Of a DNA stretch of 6,787 bases, positions 1-6,270 are shown piece after piece; positions within the stretch are counted from its first letter, which is position 1, and every line of letters begins with the position of its first letter. Location of the stretch: NCBI GenBank assembly GCA_937138955.1, contig CAKZPJ010000115.1, forward strand, positions 1 to 6,787, written 5' to 3'. The DNA comes from an uncultured Flammeovirgaceae bacterium (GTDB lineage: Bacteria; Bacteroidota; Bacteroidia; Cytophagales; Cyclobacteriaceae). Under the pieces are notes generated by a model. That model was not told where the DNA came from. It did not search any database and worked only from the letters and a program-made list of their open reading frames with translations. A program made the position numbers and the translations under genes.

Positions 1-741
1 GTTATTTTGTTCTTTGGCTATACTCTTATGGTTATTCTTCGGCAAAAGCGATGGACGGAGCTCCAGAAGGACTTTATTAATAACATGACCCACGAGTTTA
101 AAACTCCCATTGCCACCATCAATGTGTCGGCTGATGTGCTGCAAACTCCCAGTATTTTAGAGCAACCTCAACGGTTACAGAACTACGCCCAAATTATTAA
201 AGAGCAAAGTCTTCGCCTGAATGGGCAAGTTGAAAAAGTGTTGCAAGTAGCAAAATTAGAGCAGCGTGCCCTCTGCTTGCATACTGAAACCTTAGACTTG
301 GTAGAAGAGCTAAGTAATATATGCTTCGGGTTTAGAGCGCACTACGAGGGGCAAGCAGTTTTAAAAACGCAAGTTGACAATAAGCATTTGGCTATTGTTG
401 CTGATCCTATGCATTTTCGTAGTGTTATTCAAAATTTATTAGATAATGCGGTGAAGTACAGTGATGGTCTGGCTGAAGTTTCACTACGAACTGAGCAACG
501 GGATGATAGAGTTTACGTTACTATTGAAGACCAGGGCTGGGGTATCCCTGCCGAATATATTTCTAAGGTATTCCACAAGTTCGTTCGGGTCCCTACCGGA
601 AATCAGCACAACGTGAAGGGGTTCGGGTTGGGACTTTACTACGTGGACAAAATCTGCAAACTACATCGTTGGAAAATAGGGATTCAGAGTGAACTAGGAA
701 AAGGTACTCAGTTTACAATTGGTATTCCGCTGATTATTTGA
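1..741 (+). CDS. Sensor histidine kinase, C-terminal part (5' end outside window)
   Basis: The reading frame is open to base 1, so this is the C-terminal 246 residues of a longer protein whose sensor domain lies upstream. The first ~13 visible residues are hydrophobic and end in RQKRW, which looks like the end of a last membrane helix facing the cytoplasm. A HisKA dimerisation domain follows, with the H-box HEFKTP; the phospho-acceptor His is visible residue 31 (bases 91-93). The HATPase_c domain shows an N-box (NLLDNAVKYS, key Asn at residue 149), a G1 box (DQGWG, residues 177-181) and a G2 box (GFGLGL, residues 207-212). All catalytic motifs are present, so it should autophosphorylate with ATP and pass phosphate to the regulator 24 bp downstream. 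The signal sensed cannot be told. The H-box style is typical of Bacteroidota kinases. Confidence 0.95.
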   Translation, partial: VILFFGYTLMVILRQKRWTELQKDFINNMTHEFKTPIATINVSADVLQTPSILEQPQRLQNYAQIIKEQSLRLNGQVEKVLQVAKLEQRALCLHTETLDLVEELSNICFGFRAHYEGQAVLKTQVDNKHLAIVADPMHFRSVIQNLLDNAVKYSDGLAEVSLRTEQRDDRVYVTIEDQGWGIPAEYISKVFHKFVRVPTGNQHNVKGFGLGLYYVDKICKLHRWKIGIQSELGKGTQFTIGIPLII

Positions 742-765
742 TAGCAAAAGTAGGTAGAAGTATTA

Positions 766-1476
766 ATGACAGATATGAACGCAAAAGCAACGCTGCTCTA
801 CGTAGAAGATGATGAGAGTCTGCGCTACGTCACCCAAGACAATCTTTCGCTGGCCAATTATCAAGTGGTGGCTTGCGCCGATGGGCAATCCGCTTTGGAG
901 GCATTTCACGACCAGCCGATCGATTTATGCATCATTGACGTGATGCTACCGAAAGTAGACGGCTTTGCCGTTGCCAAAGAGATTCGTCAGTCAAACAGTC
1001 AAATTCCTATTCTGTTTCTTTCGGCTAAGTGCTTGAAGGAAGATCGCATAGCAGGACTTAAACTTGGCGCGGATGACTACGTGACCAAGCCGTTCAGCAT
1101 TGAGGAGTTAGTACTCAAAGTAGATATCTTTCTTCGCCGTAGTAGGCTATCTCAACCAGTAGTGGCTCCGTCTGACGATTTATCTGCCATTGGTAGCTAC
1201 TTTTTTAACCAAGTACAACAACAGCTAATTTACCAGAATGAAACCCGCGACCTCACTCACCGCGAGTCGGCCTTACTGGGATACTTGAATACTCACGCTA
1301 ACCAAGTGGTAAAGCGAGAAGAAATTCTAGCAAATATTTGGGGTGAAGATGATTACTTTGCTGGTCGCAGTTTGGATGTATTTATCTCTCGCCTGCGAAA
1401 ATATCTACAGAAAGACCCTGCCATTCTCATTGAGAACATTCACGGAGTAGGGTTTAGACTATTGGTAGCTGAGTAA
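766..1476 (+). CDS. OmpR-family response regulator transcription factor
   Basis: A 236-aa DNA-binding response regulator and the likely partner of the kinase just upstream. The receiver domain (about residues 8-125) has the acidic pair D15/D16, phospho-acceptor D58 in IIDVMLP, the switch residue S86 and the conserved K108 in TKPF. A linker (about 126-140) leads to an OmpR/PhoB winged-helix domain (about 145-234). Its recognition helix includes residues 201-214, and it ends with the usual GVGFRL wing. The length is normal for the family. The start is the ATG at 766; an in-frame ATG at 775 is also possible, and neither has a Shine-Dalgarno sequence, as usual in Bacteroidota. The target genes are unknown. 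The last 37 codons are repeated at 2159-2272, so the 3' end of this gene may not be its original one. Confidence 0.95.
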   Translation: MTDMNAKATLLYVEDDESLRYVTQDNLSLANYQVVACADGQSALEAFHDQPIDLCIIDVMLPKVDGFAVAKEIRQSNSQIPILFLSAKCLKEDRIAGLKLGADDYVTKPFSIEELVLKVDIFLRRSRLSQPVVAPSDDLSAIGSYFFNQVQQQLIYQNETRDLTHRESALLGYLNTHANQVVKREEILANIWGEDDYFAGRSLDVFISRLRKYLQKDPAILIENIHGVGFRLLVAE

Positions 1477-1485
1477 TGATTAATA
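1363..1485 (+). repeat. Direct repeat copy A: 3' end of the response regulator
   Basis: This stretch covers regulator codons 200-236, the stop and 9 bases beyond. It aligns without gaps to 2159-2281 (offset 796) with 12 mismatches in 123 bases by hand count, about 90% identity. The longest identical run is 1407-1455. Similarity fades just upstream of 1356 and stops after 1485. Copy A is fused in frame to the rest of an intact regulator. Confidence 0.93.
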
Positions 1486-1495
1486 GCAACCGCTT

Positions 1496-1942
1496 ATGAA
1501 TTTAGATAGATACGAACTTCAATCTGGTGAGGAACTAGAAGTCTTTGAGTTTGTAAGTGAAGGTTCGAAAGGGAGAATTCCTAAAATCGTTCAGTACTTC
1601 CCCACGAACTATAAAGATCTCTATCACCTCGGATTTGGTGATAAAAATCAGGTAACTGGTGAGATTGATGATACGATTGTGTCCAATAACGATGATAGCG
1701 AGAAAGTATTAGCTACTGTTATTGCAACCCTCTACGCATTTACTGACAAACACCCAAACGCTCAAGTTTATGCTACCGGTAGCACTGACTCCCGAACCAG
1801 GCTTTACAGAATGGGAGTTTCAAAATATCTTAATGAGGCATTAGTAGATTTTGAGATTTTTGGTGAACTTAAGGATTCTTGGGAGCCGTTTGAGAAAGAT
1901 AGTGAATACAAAGGTTTTTTAGTAAAAAGGAAGCAAGCATGA
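1496..1942 (+). CDS. DUF6934-like protein, function unknown
   Basis: A 148-aa acidic, soluble protein with no signal peptide or membrane segment. From memory of the family it resembles DUF6934 proteins, which occur widely in Bacteroidota and have no known function. The traits that point there are an N-terminal YELQSGEELEVFEFVSEG strand region, the YHLGFGD segment, DDTIVSNNDDSEKVLATVIATLYAFT in the middle, and the ATGSTDSRTRLYRMGVSKY stretch followed by a C-terminal WEPF segment. The start is the ATG at 1496, 19 bp after the regulator stop, with no promoter visible between, so read-through from the kinase-regulator operon is possible. Its stop overlaps the start of the next small gene (ATGA, 1939-1942), which implies coupled translation. 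It sits between two copies of the regulator's 3' end, so it was probably acquired. The family assignment needs a profile search. Confidence 0.85.
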   Translation: MNLDRYELQSGEELEVFEFVSEGSKGRIPKIVQYFPTNYKDLYHLGFGDKNQVTGEIDDTIVSNNDDSEKVLATVIATLYAFTDKHPNAQVYATGSTDSRTRLYRMGVSKYLNEALVDFEIFGELKDSWEPFEKDSEYKGFLVKRKQA

Positions 1943-2109
1943 AGCCAATTGAAATTAATTTCCATAAGAAACCAATTGTTAAGATTAATAAATCATTGGA
2001 CTTTTTTAATGATAAACCGCTATTTCCTGAAAAGTTAAAAAAGGCGAATGATATGCTAAAGCGAATTGGATTACCTGAATTAAAGGCAGCTGATAAGCAA
2101 TCTCCTTGA
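1939..2109 (+). CDS. Small 56-aa protein coupled to the DUF6934-like gene
   Basis: Starts MKPIEINFHKKP, contains DKPLFPEKLKKANDMLKRIG, and ends at the TGA at 2107-2109. Its ATG lies inside the stop of the upstream gene (ATGA), the classic arrangement for translational coupling of proteins made in a fixed ratio. The protein is lysine-rich and basic, while its partner is acidic, so the two could bind each other; this is inference. The second half (about residues 30-43) should form an amphipathic helix. By hand count 52 of 171 bases are G or C (about 30%), clearly lower than the regulator (roughly 40-50% in the lines I counted). I know of no function. Small lysine-rich ORFs of this look often follow DUF6934-type genes in Bacteroidota, in my recollection. 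Confidence 0.75.
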   Translation: MKPIEINFHKKPIVKINKSLDFFNDKPLFPEKLKKANDMLKRIGLPELKAADKQSP

Positions 2110-2152
2110 TTGGCACATCATAATTATACAGAGACGCAAACGTAATTTCCGC

Positions 2153-2272
2153 TTTACCGGTCGCAGTCTGGGTGTGTTTATCTCTCGCTTGCGGAAATAT
2201 TTACAGAAAGACCCTGCCATTCTCATTGAGAACATTCACGGAGTAGGGTTTCGGCTATTGGTAGCGGAATGA
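2153..2272 (+). pseudogene. Headless duplicate of the response regulator 3' end
   Basis: Encodes the last ~39 residues of an OmpR-type winged helix (FTGRSLGVFISRLRKYL, then a tail ending GFRLLVAE and a TGA at 2270-2272). It is nearly identical in protein to residues 198-236 of the intact regulator at 766-1476. The frame stays open upstream to a stop at 2081-2083 but has no plausible start codon and no receiver domain, so it cannot be a working regulator. Of the nine amino-acid codons that differ from the intact copy, eight are synonymous. The exception is a Gly (GGT at 2171-2173) for the Asp in SLDV, a position usually conserved in OmpR/PhoB recognition helices. It is probably the displaced 3' end of the original regulator gene or a relic of recombination with a paralogue. 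Confidence 0.9.
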
Positions 2273-2281
2273 TGATTAGTA
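2159..2281 (+). repeat. Direct repeat copy B: displaced regulator 3' end
   Basis: Partner of copy A at 1363-1485, same orientation, 796 bases downstream, about 90% identical. The alignment continues 9 bases past the stop codons. The DNA between the copies (1486 to about 2152) holds only the DUF6934-like gene and its small partner. Confidence 0.93.
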
Positions 2282-2352
2282 AGTAATGACTGATGACTAA
2301 TGAGTGATGATGAATATCGGAGATGAAATCATTCATTGCTCGTCAATCATCA
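2270..2352. other. TGA-rich spacer with imperfect inverted repeats
   Basis: The spacer between the regulator remnant and the convergent PNPOx-like gene is built from TGATGA, TAATGA and TGACTGA-like units. Bases 2270-2293 and 2329-2352 are an imperfect inverted repeat (18 of 24 positions pair by hand count). A tighter nested pair is 2299-2308 with 2328-2337 (9 of 10). The outer right arm includes the stop codon of the minus-strand gene. It could fold in RNA from either strand and act as a weak bidirectional terminator, but it has no GC-rich stem and no T-run, so the role is uncertain. Confidence 0.35.
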
Positions 2353-2898
2353 AAGACTTAATGGGGTAGGTAAGCCGTCGATACTCCGGCTATTCTTCTT
2401 TTGCTGATATTCTTGAATTCCATCTTCTCCTTTAGTGCTTGCCCAATCAGTTAGCGTATCGCGATTGTATTTGAATTCCATCACCGGAACTCCAAAGCCA
2501 CAGGAAGTCTGTGTTTTTGCAATATGATTCACAATAATTTGTCGGGCACCCGGTAGTTTGTCAAAATGGGGAATGAGTTGTTGCCAGCGTTCAGTGTCAG
2601 GTAATACTACCTCACCCTTCCCATAAATTCGGAATATTTTAGGTTTCTTGGTAAAAGAGCACCACATAAACGTAACCCGACCATTTTCGCAAATGTGAGC
2701 CGAAGTTTCGTTGCCACTACCAGTAATATCCAGGTAAGCTACCGTTTTCTCATCCAGCACTCGGAAACTATCCAACCCTTTAGGCGAAAGGTTGATATGC
2801 CCATCGGCTTGTAACGGAGCTGTAGCTACAAAGTACATCGGCTGTTGTTTAATCCATGAAATCTGATTTTCCGAAAGGTGAGTAGTAAAACTTGCCAT
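2350..2898 (-). CDS. PNPOx-like flavin-binding split-barrel protein
   Basis: A 182-aa cytoplasmic protein of the pyridoxamine 5'-phosphate oxidase-like superfamily (FMN-binding split beta-barrel), close in style to the COG3576 group of predicted flavin-nucleotide-binding proteins. Visible traits are an N-terminal strand MYFVATAPLQADGHINLSPKG (residues 21-41), AYLDITGSGNETSAH (54-68), a VTFMWCSF strand (75-82), a FRIYGKGEVV strand (89-98), and the C-terminal TSCGFGVPVMEF signature (131-142). The family binds FMN, F420 or haem-related cofactors and reduces or oxidises small molecules. The substrate here is unknown, and it should not be called the vitamin B6 enzyme PdxH. Length is normal. The start is the ATG complementary to 2896-2898. 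It is transcribed divergently from the hydrolase-symporter operon and has its own candidate promoter. Confidence 0.88.
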   Translation of the reverse strand: MASFTTHLSENQISWIKQQPMYFVATAPLQADGHINLSPKGLDSFRVLDEKTVAYLDITGSGNETSAHICENGRVTFMWCSFTKKPKIFRIYGKGEVVLPDTERWQQLIPHFDKLPGARQIIVNHIAKTQTSCGFGVPVMEFKYNRDTLTDWASTKGEDGIQEYQQKKNSRSIDGLPTPLSL

Positions 2899-2925
2899 AA
2901 GCAGAGTATTTATTGAAAATGGATA

Positions 2926-2939
2926 GCGTAAGATTACGC
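2926..2939. promoter_or_regulatory. 14-bp palindrome, candidate operator
   Basis: GCGTAA-GA-TTACGC is a perfect 6-bp inverted repeat with a 2-base centre in the divergent intergenic region. Its right end touches the minus-strand TAAATTTG box, so it would cover the transcription start of the PNPOx-like gene. The loop is too short for an RNA hairpin, so a dimeric DNA-binding protein is the more likely reader. Confidence 0.4.
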
Positions 2940-2946
2940 AAATTTA
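2939..2946 (-). promoter_or_regulatory. Candidate -7 box for the PNPOx-like gene
   Basis: On the minus strand this reads TAAATTTG and is followed by C, an exact match to the Bacteroidota TAnnTTTG element. It lies about 40 bp before the ATG of the PNPOx-like gene. The nearest minus-strand TTTG further upstream (2976-2973) has a 26-base spacer, longer than the usual 19-21, so the -33 element is weak or absent. Confidence 0.4.
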
Positions 2947-2956
2947 GTAGAATTGT

Positions 2957-2964
2957 TAATTTTG
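2957..2964 (+). promoter_or_regulatory. Candidate -7 box for the hydrolase-symporter operon
   Basis: TAATTTTG matches the Bacteroidota TAnnTTTG consensus exactly and ends 16 bp before the ATG at 2981, giving a short leader of around 10 bases. No good TTTG -33 element is seen about 20 bp upstream (ATTA at 2933-2936). Confidence 0.4.
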
Positions 2965-2980
2965 GTTTTCTCCAAATATT

Positions 2981-4573
2981 ATGAACATATATTTCCGCTT
3001 TATTGTAGGTTGGCTGCTCGTGGGGCAGGTCACTCATACAGCTTTTAGCCAAACGGCTACTTCGGTAGAATCCCAGATTGATCAGATTTTCCAGGATTTT
3101 GCTCGCCAAGATGATTTTCAAGGAGCCGTATTAGTAGGGCATCAAGAGAAGATCGTGTATCAGGGAGCTTTTGGGTTGGCTAACCGGGAGTGGGATATTA
3201 CTAATACAGTGGACACTAAGTTTAATTTAGCTTCTATCAGTAAGCAGTTTACTGCGGCTATTGTTATGCAATTGGCGGAAGAGGGAAAGCTGAAACTGAA
3301 CCAGACTATTTCCGATTATTATTCAGAGTACCGTAAAGATGTAGGAAAGCAGGTTACGTTGCACCAGTTACTAACCCACCAGTCGGGTATTCCTAATTAT
3401 ACCAGTTTGCCGTTTGTCTGGTCCGATTCATTATACCGTAAATACAGTCGGGAGGAACTAGTTGCTAAGTTTGCTAGTGGAGATCTGGAGTTCAAACCAG
3501 GTTCTCAGTACCAATACAACAACTCGGGATACCTTATCCTCAGCACTATTATTGAAAAAGTGACGGGCAAATCTTTCAATGAAGTATTTGAAGAGCGAAT
3601 TGCCCGACCACTTGAGCTTCAGTTTACTGGAGTAGATGACCGCCAGAAAATCATTCCTCAACGCGCTTCGGGCTACGTACAAACATCGGATAGGTACGAG
3701 AACGTGTACAGTATGTATATGCAAAACCTACAGGGTGCGGGGAATCTTTATGGCACGGTAGGCGATTTGTTCCAGTGGGGGCAGGCTTTATTTGGCGCAA
3801 AGTTGTTATCCCAAAAATCAGTAGACCAAATGACGCGACCCTACACGGACGTGAATCAGCAGTGGATTCCTCCTTACGAGAATCGCTACGGCTACGGACT
3901 GGGAGTAGCAAAAATTCCGCTACCGGATCAAAAATCTACTACAATGGTTTTTCACAGTGGGCATATCAGAGGCTTTAGCGGGTTTTTTGCGTACTATCCA
4001 ATAGAAAAATATACGGTCATTATTCTTAGTAATACTGGTGAAGTGAGTACTGCCCGGATGAATCTGATTAATCTGAATGTCGTTCAAGTACTAAACAAAG
4101 CCCTTGCCCCAAAGGCTTCTCTGAAGAATTCTCCGAAAGCTTCTGCCAAACGTAAATCCAAGAAAAAACGCGCAGTCGCTACGGAGGATCTGAGTCAGGA
4201 GCGTGATTTAGAGAAGGCGATGACTGCCGCTTGGGAAGCTGGAGGTGCTGAAGCGGCTCTGCAACAGTACCATTACCTTCTAGAAAGCTTTCCTTACGAT
4301 TATCCTGAAACCCAGGCAATGCTGAGCCGATTTTCACAAAGATTGTTGAAAAAGAAAGATACACAGGGAGCGTTAGCTATAGCTGAGCTTAATAGTCGGA
4401 ATAACCCGCACTGGCAAACGTTTACTGAGCTGGCCACGCTACAGCAGCAGGCGGGTAAAAAAGATATGGCAGCTCAATACTACCAGAAAGCAATCAGTAT
4501 CAACCCAAATCGTACTGAAGAAGAACAGCGAGCGTTTCAGGAAGCTCAGCAAGCCCTAAAAATTCTTCTGTAG
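2981..4573 (+). CDS. Secreted class C beta-lactamase-like serine hydrolase with TPR-like tail
   Basis: A 530-aa protein. Residues 1-24 look like a signal peptide (hydrophobic core FIVGWLLVG, likely cut near AFSQ), so it acts in the periplasm or outside. Residues ~30-375 are a beta-lactamase/transpeptidase-like domain: nucleophile S85 with K88 in SISK, Y179-x-N181 in QYNNSGY, and H325-S-G in place of the KTG box. The LLTHQSG segment (130-136) is typical of the family. Such enzymes include D-aminopeptidases, DD-peptidases and esterases; true beta-lactamase activity is not implied. Residues ~376-400 are a Lys/Ala/Ser-rich linker, and ~408-530 is helical with a TPR-like repeat around 478-510 (ending AAQYYQKAISINPN). 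The tail may bind a partner. The stop lies one base before the symporter start, so the two genes form an operon. Substrate unknown. Confidence 0.93.
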   Translation: MNIYFRFIVGWLLVGQVTHTAFSQTATSVESQIDQIFQDFARQDDFQGAVLVGHQEKIVYQGAFGLANREWDITNTVDTKFNLASISKQFTAAIVMQLAEEGKLKLNQTISDYYSEYRKDVGKQVTLHQLLTHQSGIPNYTSLPFVWSDSLYRKYSREELVAKFASGDLEFKPGSQYQYNNSGYLILSTIIEKVTGKSFNEVFEERIARPLELQFTGVDDRQKIIPQRASGYVQTSDRYENVYSMYMQNLQGAGNLYGTVGDLFQWGQALFGAKLLSQKSVDQMTRPYTDVNQQWIPPYENRYGYGLGVAKIPLPDQKSTTMVFHSGHIRGFSGFFAYYPIEKYTVIILSNTGEVSTARMNLINLNVVQVLNKALAPKASLKNSPKASAKRKSKKKRAVATEDLSQERDLEKAMTAAWEAGGAEAALQQYHYLLESFPYDYPETQAMLSRFSQRLLKKKDTQGALAIAELNSRNNPHWQTFTELATLQQQAGKKDMAAQYYQKAISINPNRTEEEQRAFQEAQQALKILL

Positions 4574-4574
4574 C

Positions 4575-6044
4575 GTGCTGACTAACTATATTGTTCTGGC
4601 TCTTTATATGGGAATACTACTGCTTATTGGAGTAGTAGCGGCTCGGCAGGTCAAGGATATTAAAGACTACTACGTTGGCGGAAAAAAACTTAGCTACTGG
4701 GTGGTAGCTTTCTCATCGCGGGCTACTGGTTCTTCGGCTTGGGTGCTATTAGGTCTTTCTGGTATGGGAGCTATCTGGGGAGTGTTTGCCTATTGGGTAG
4801 TGCTAGGTACAGTTTCTGGTGTGGCAATTTCCTGGTTTGTCATGGGAAAACCCTTCAAGCGACTAACTGATCGCTTCGATTCTATTACCATTCCTGATTA
4901 TCTGGAAAGTCGATTTCAGGCTACCTCTCCTCGGATTAGATTGGTAGCAGCTCTAGCGCTAACCTTTTTTGTCACTATTTACGTTAGTGCTCAGATTGAT
5001 GCGACCGGCACTGCTTTTGAATCATTTCTTGACTGGAATTACTACACTGGAGCCATTGTAGGATTTATCATCGTAGTGCTGTACATGTCGTTTGGTGGAT
5101 TTATTGCCGTAGCCTGGTCAGATGTATTTCAGGGTGGCATTATGTTACTAGGGTTAGTGCTATTGCCAATGGTGATGCTTACCCAGATACCGAACAGTCT
5201 ATCCCAAGAAATCCAAGTGGTAGATGCTGATTTGCTAAGCTTTTGGGGACCGGGTGGATTTTCTGCCTTAAATCTAGCCAAGATTATTGGGTTCGTCATG
5301 ATTGGATTGGGCTTTCTAGGTTCTCCTCAGTTATTCGTTCGTTTTATGTCTATCCGGCGGGAAGATGAAATTGACCGGGGAAAATGGGTTTCGGTTCTGC
5401 TAACCTTCATTATGAACTTCTCTGCCGTAAGCATCGGTATTTTAGGACGAGCGTTATTTACTTCAGCTGGTGATGATCCTACTCAAGTTTTAGGCAATGG
5501 CGGTCAGGAGGTATTACTCTACGCTGCTGGGCAGTTATTGCCTGCGGTAATAGGCAGCTTCTATATTGCGGCGGTTTTGTCGGCTATTATGTCTACTATA
5601 GATTCACTTCTGGTGGTGGCTTCCAGCGCGGTTAGTCGGGATTTATACCAGAAAGTGTACAACCCGTCACTTAGCGACCAGCAATTATCGGCTTTTTCTA
5701 CGCGAGTAACGCTTCTACTATCGGTTGCATCTTTAGTATTGGCATTGGCAGTAGCTTATTTTTCACCTACTCGTACCATCTTTTGGTTTGTAATTTTTGG
5801 CTGGTCGGGCATAGCAGCAACTTTTTGCCCAATGATGATTTTATCGTTGTTTTGGAAGGAATACACTGAACAAGGTGCTTTAGCTTCCATGGTAACTGGC
5901 TTTTTAAGTGTACCTTTTTTCAAATTTGTGTTACCCCAGTGGGAGGCAATTGCCCCATATCTAGTGAATATGGCTGAATTATTCCCTTCATTTATATTAT
6001 CACTATTAGCAGGTTACATAGTCAGCATCAGAAGACACTTATAA
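4575..6044 (+). CDS. Sodium:solute symporter, SSS family (PutP-like)
   Basis: A 489-aa inner-membrane transporter with about 13 predicted membrane helices (the first near residues 5-22, the last near 469-485). Family traits are DYYVGGKKLS in the first loop, SSRATGSSAWVLLGLSG in helix 2, SFGGFIAVAWSDVFQG near 172-188, PQLFVRFMS near 251, and helix 9 AIMSTIDSLLVVASSAVSRDLY. S340 and T341 sit where PutP of E. coli has its sodium-site Ser340/Thr341. By hand alignment, S54 matches PutP Ser57, but the PutP Asp55 position appears to be Gly52. It should import a small solute, such as an amino acid, with Na+. The start is a GTG: an in-frame stop at 4557-4559 excludes earlier starts, and the first in-frame ATG (4608) would cut helix 1. 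No good terminator follows. Confidence 0.93.
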   Translation: MLTNYIVLALYMGILLLIGVVAARQVKDIKDYYVGGKKLSYWVVAFSSRATGSSAWVLLGLSGMGAIWGVFAYWVVLGTVSGVAISWFVMGKPFKRLTDRFDSITIPDYLESRFQATSPRIRLVAALALTFFVTIYVSAQIDATGTAFESFLDWNYYTGAIVGFIIVVLYMSFGGFIAVAWSDVFQGGIMLLGLVLLPMVMLTQIPNSLSQEIQVVDADLLSFWGPGGFSALNLAKIIGFVMIGLGFLGSPQLFVRFMSIRREDEIDRGKWVSVLLTFIMNFSAVSIGILGRALFTSAGDDPTQVLGNGGQEVLLYAAGQLLPAVIGSFYIAAVLSAIMSTIDSLLVVASSAVSRDLYQKVYNPSLSDQQLSAFSTRVTLLLSVASLVLALAVAYFSPTRTIFWFVIFGWSGIAATFCPMMILSLFWKEYTEQGALASMVTGFLSVPFFKFVLPQWEAIAPYLVNMAELFPSFILSLLAGYIVSIRRHL

Positions 6045-6270
6045 TAAAGCAATTGATTTATTACATTGCCAAAAAATCTTTACGTTATGGTTCGTTATAC
6101 TGGTGATTTTACTATTTCGAGTAAAAATGGTCATTCTATTCAATAGGGTATCATAATAATGCACTATTTAGAGATATATTAATTATTTTTAGATTAAAAA
6201 TGTGCAAAATTTTGGAAAAATAATACATAAGTACTATTTTGCATACAAATAGTTAAAAACATAGTTCGTT
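6045..6270. other. AT-rich intergenic region
   Basis: The 226 bases between the symporter and the small gene hold no convincing coding sequence. A weak GCAAT/ATTGC stem (6049-6053 with 6065-6069) followed by CAAAAAATC is the only terminator-like element. GTTCGTTAT occurs at 6090-6098 and again at 6264-6272. The downstream half carries a candidate promoter. Confidence 0.6.
6211..6241 (+). promoter_or_regulatory. Candidate promoter for the 84-aa gene
   Basis: A TTTG at 6211-6214 is followed after 20 bases by TATTTTG (6235-6241), one base short of the TAnnTTTG consensus. The spacing fits the 19-21 bases of Bacteroidota sigma-ABfr promoters, and the box lies 29 bases before the ATG at 6271. Confidence 0.4.

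Noticed and set aside
1486..2152. Insertion sequence with terminal inverted repeats
   Set aside because: The flanking repeats are direct and are coding copies of a host gene. No transposase or inverted ends are present in the cassette.
2084..2272. An open frame joining the end of the 56-aa gene region to the regulator remnant as one fusion protein
   Set aside because: It is in a different frame from the 56-aa gene, has no plausible start codon, and only its last ~40 codons resemble a protein.
2849..3121. A 90-codon minus-strand open frame across the divergent promoter region
   Set aside because: It overlaps the starts of two well-supported genes, covers both candidate promoters and the palindrome, and its protein has no recognisable pattern.
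2981..4573. True class C beta-lactamase (antibiotic resistance)
   Set aside because: The third motif is HSG rather than KTG and the protein has a long TPR-like tail, as in the broad serine hydrolase/peptidase group; resistance is not supported.
6049..6069. Rho-independent terminator after the symporter
   Set aside because: The stem is only five AT-rich base pairs with an 11-base loop and is followed by A-rich rather than T-rich sequence on the + strand.
6087..6146. A 19-codon ATG-started frame (MVRYTGDFTIS...) in the AT-rich spacer
   Set aside because: Too short, no promoter or coupling, and no likeness to a neighbouring gene.
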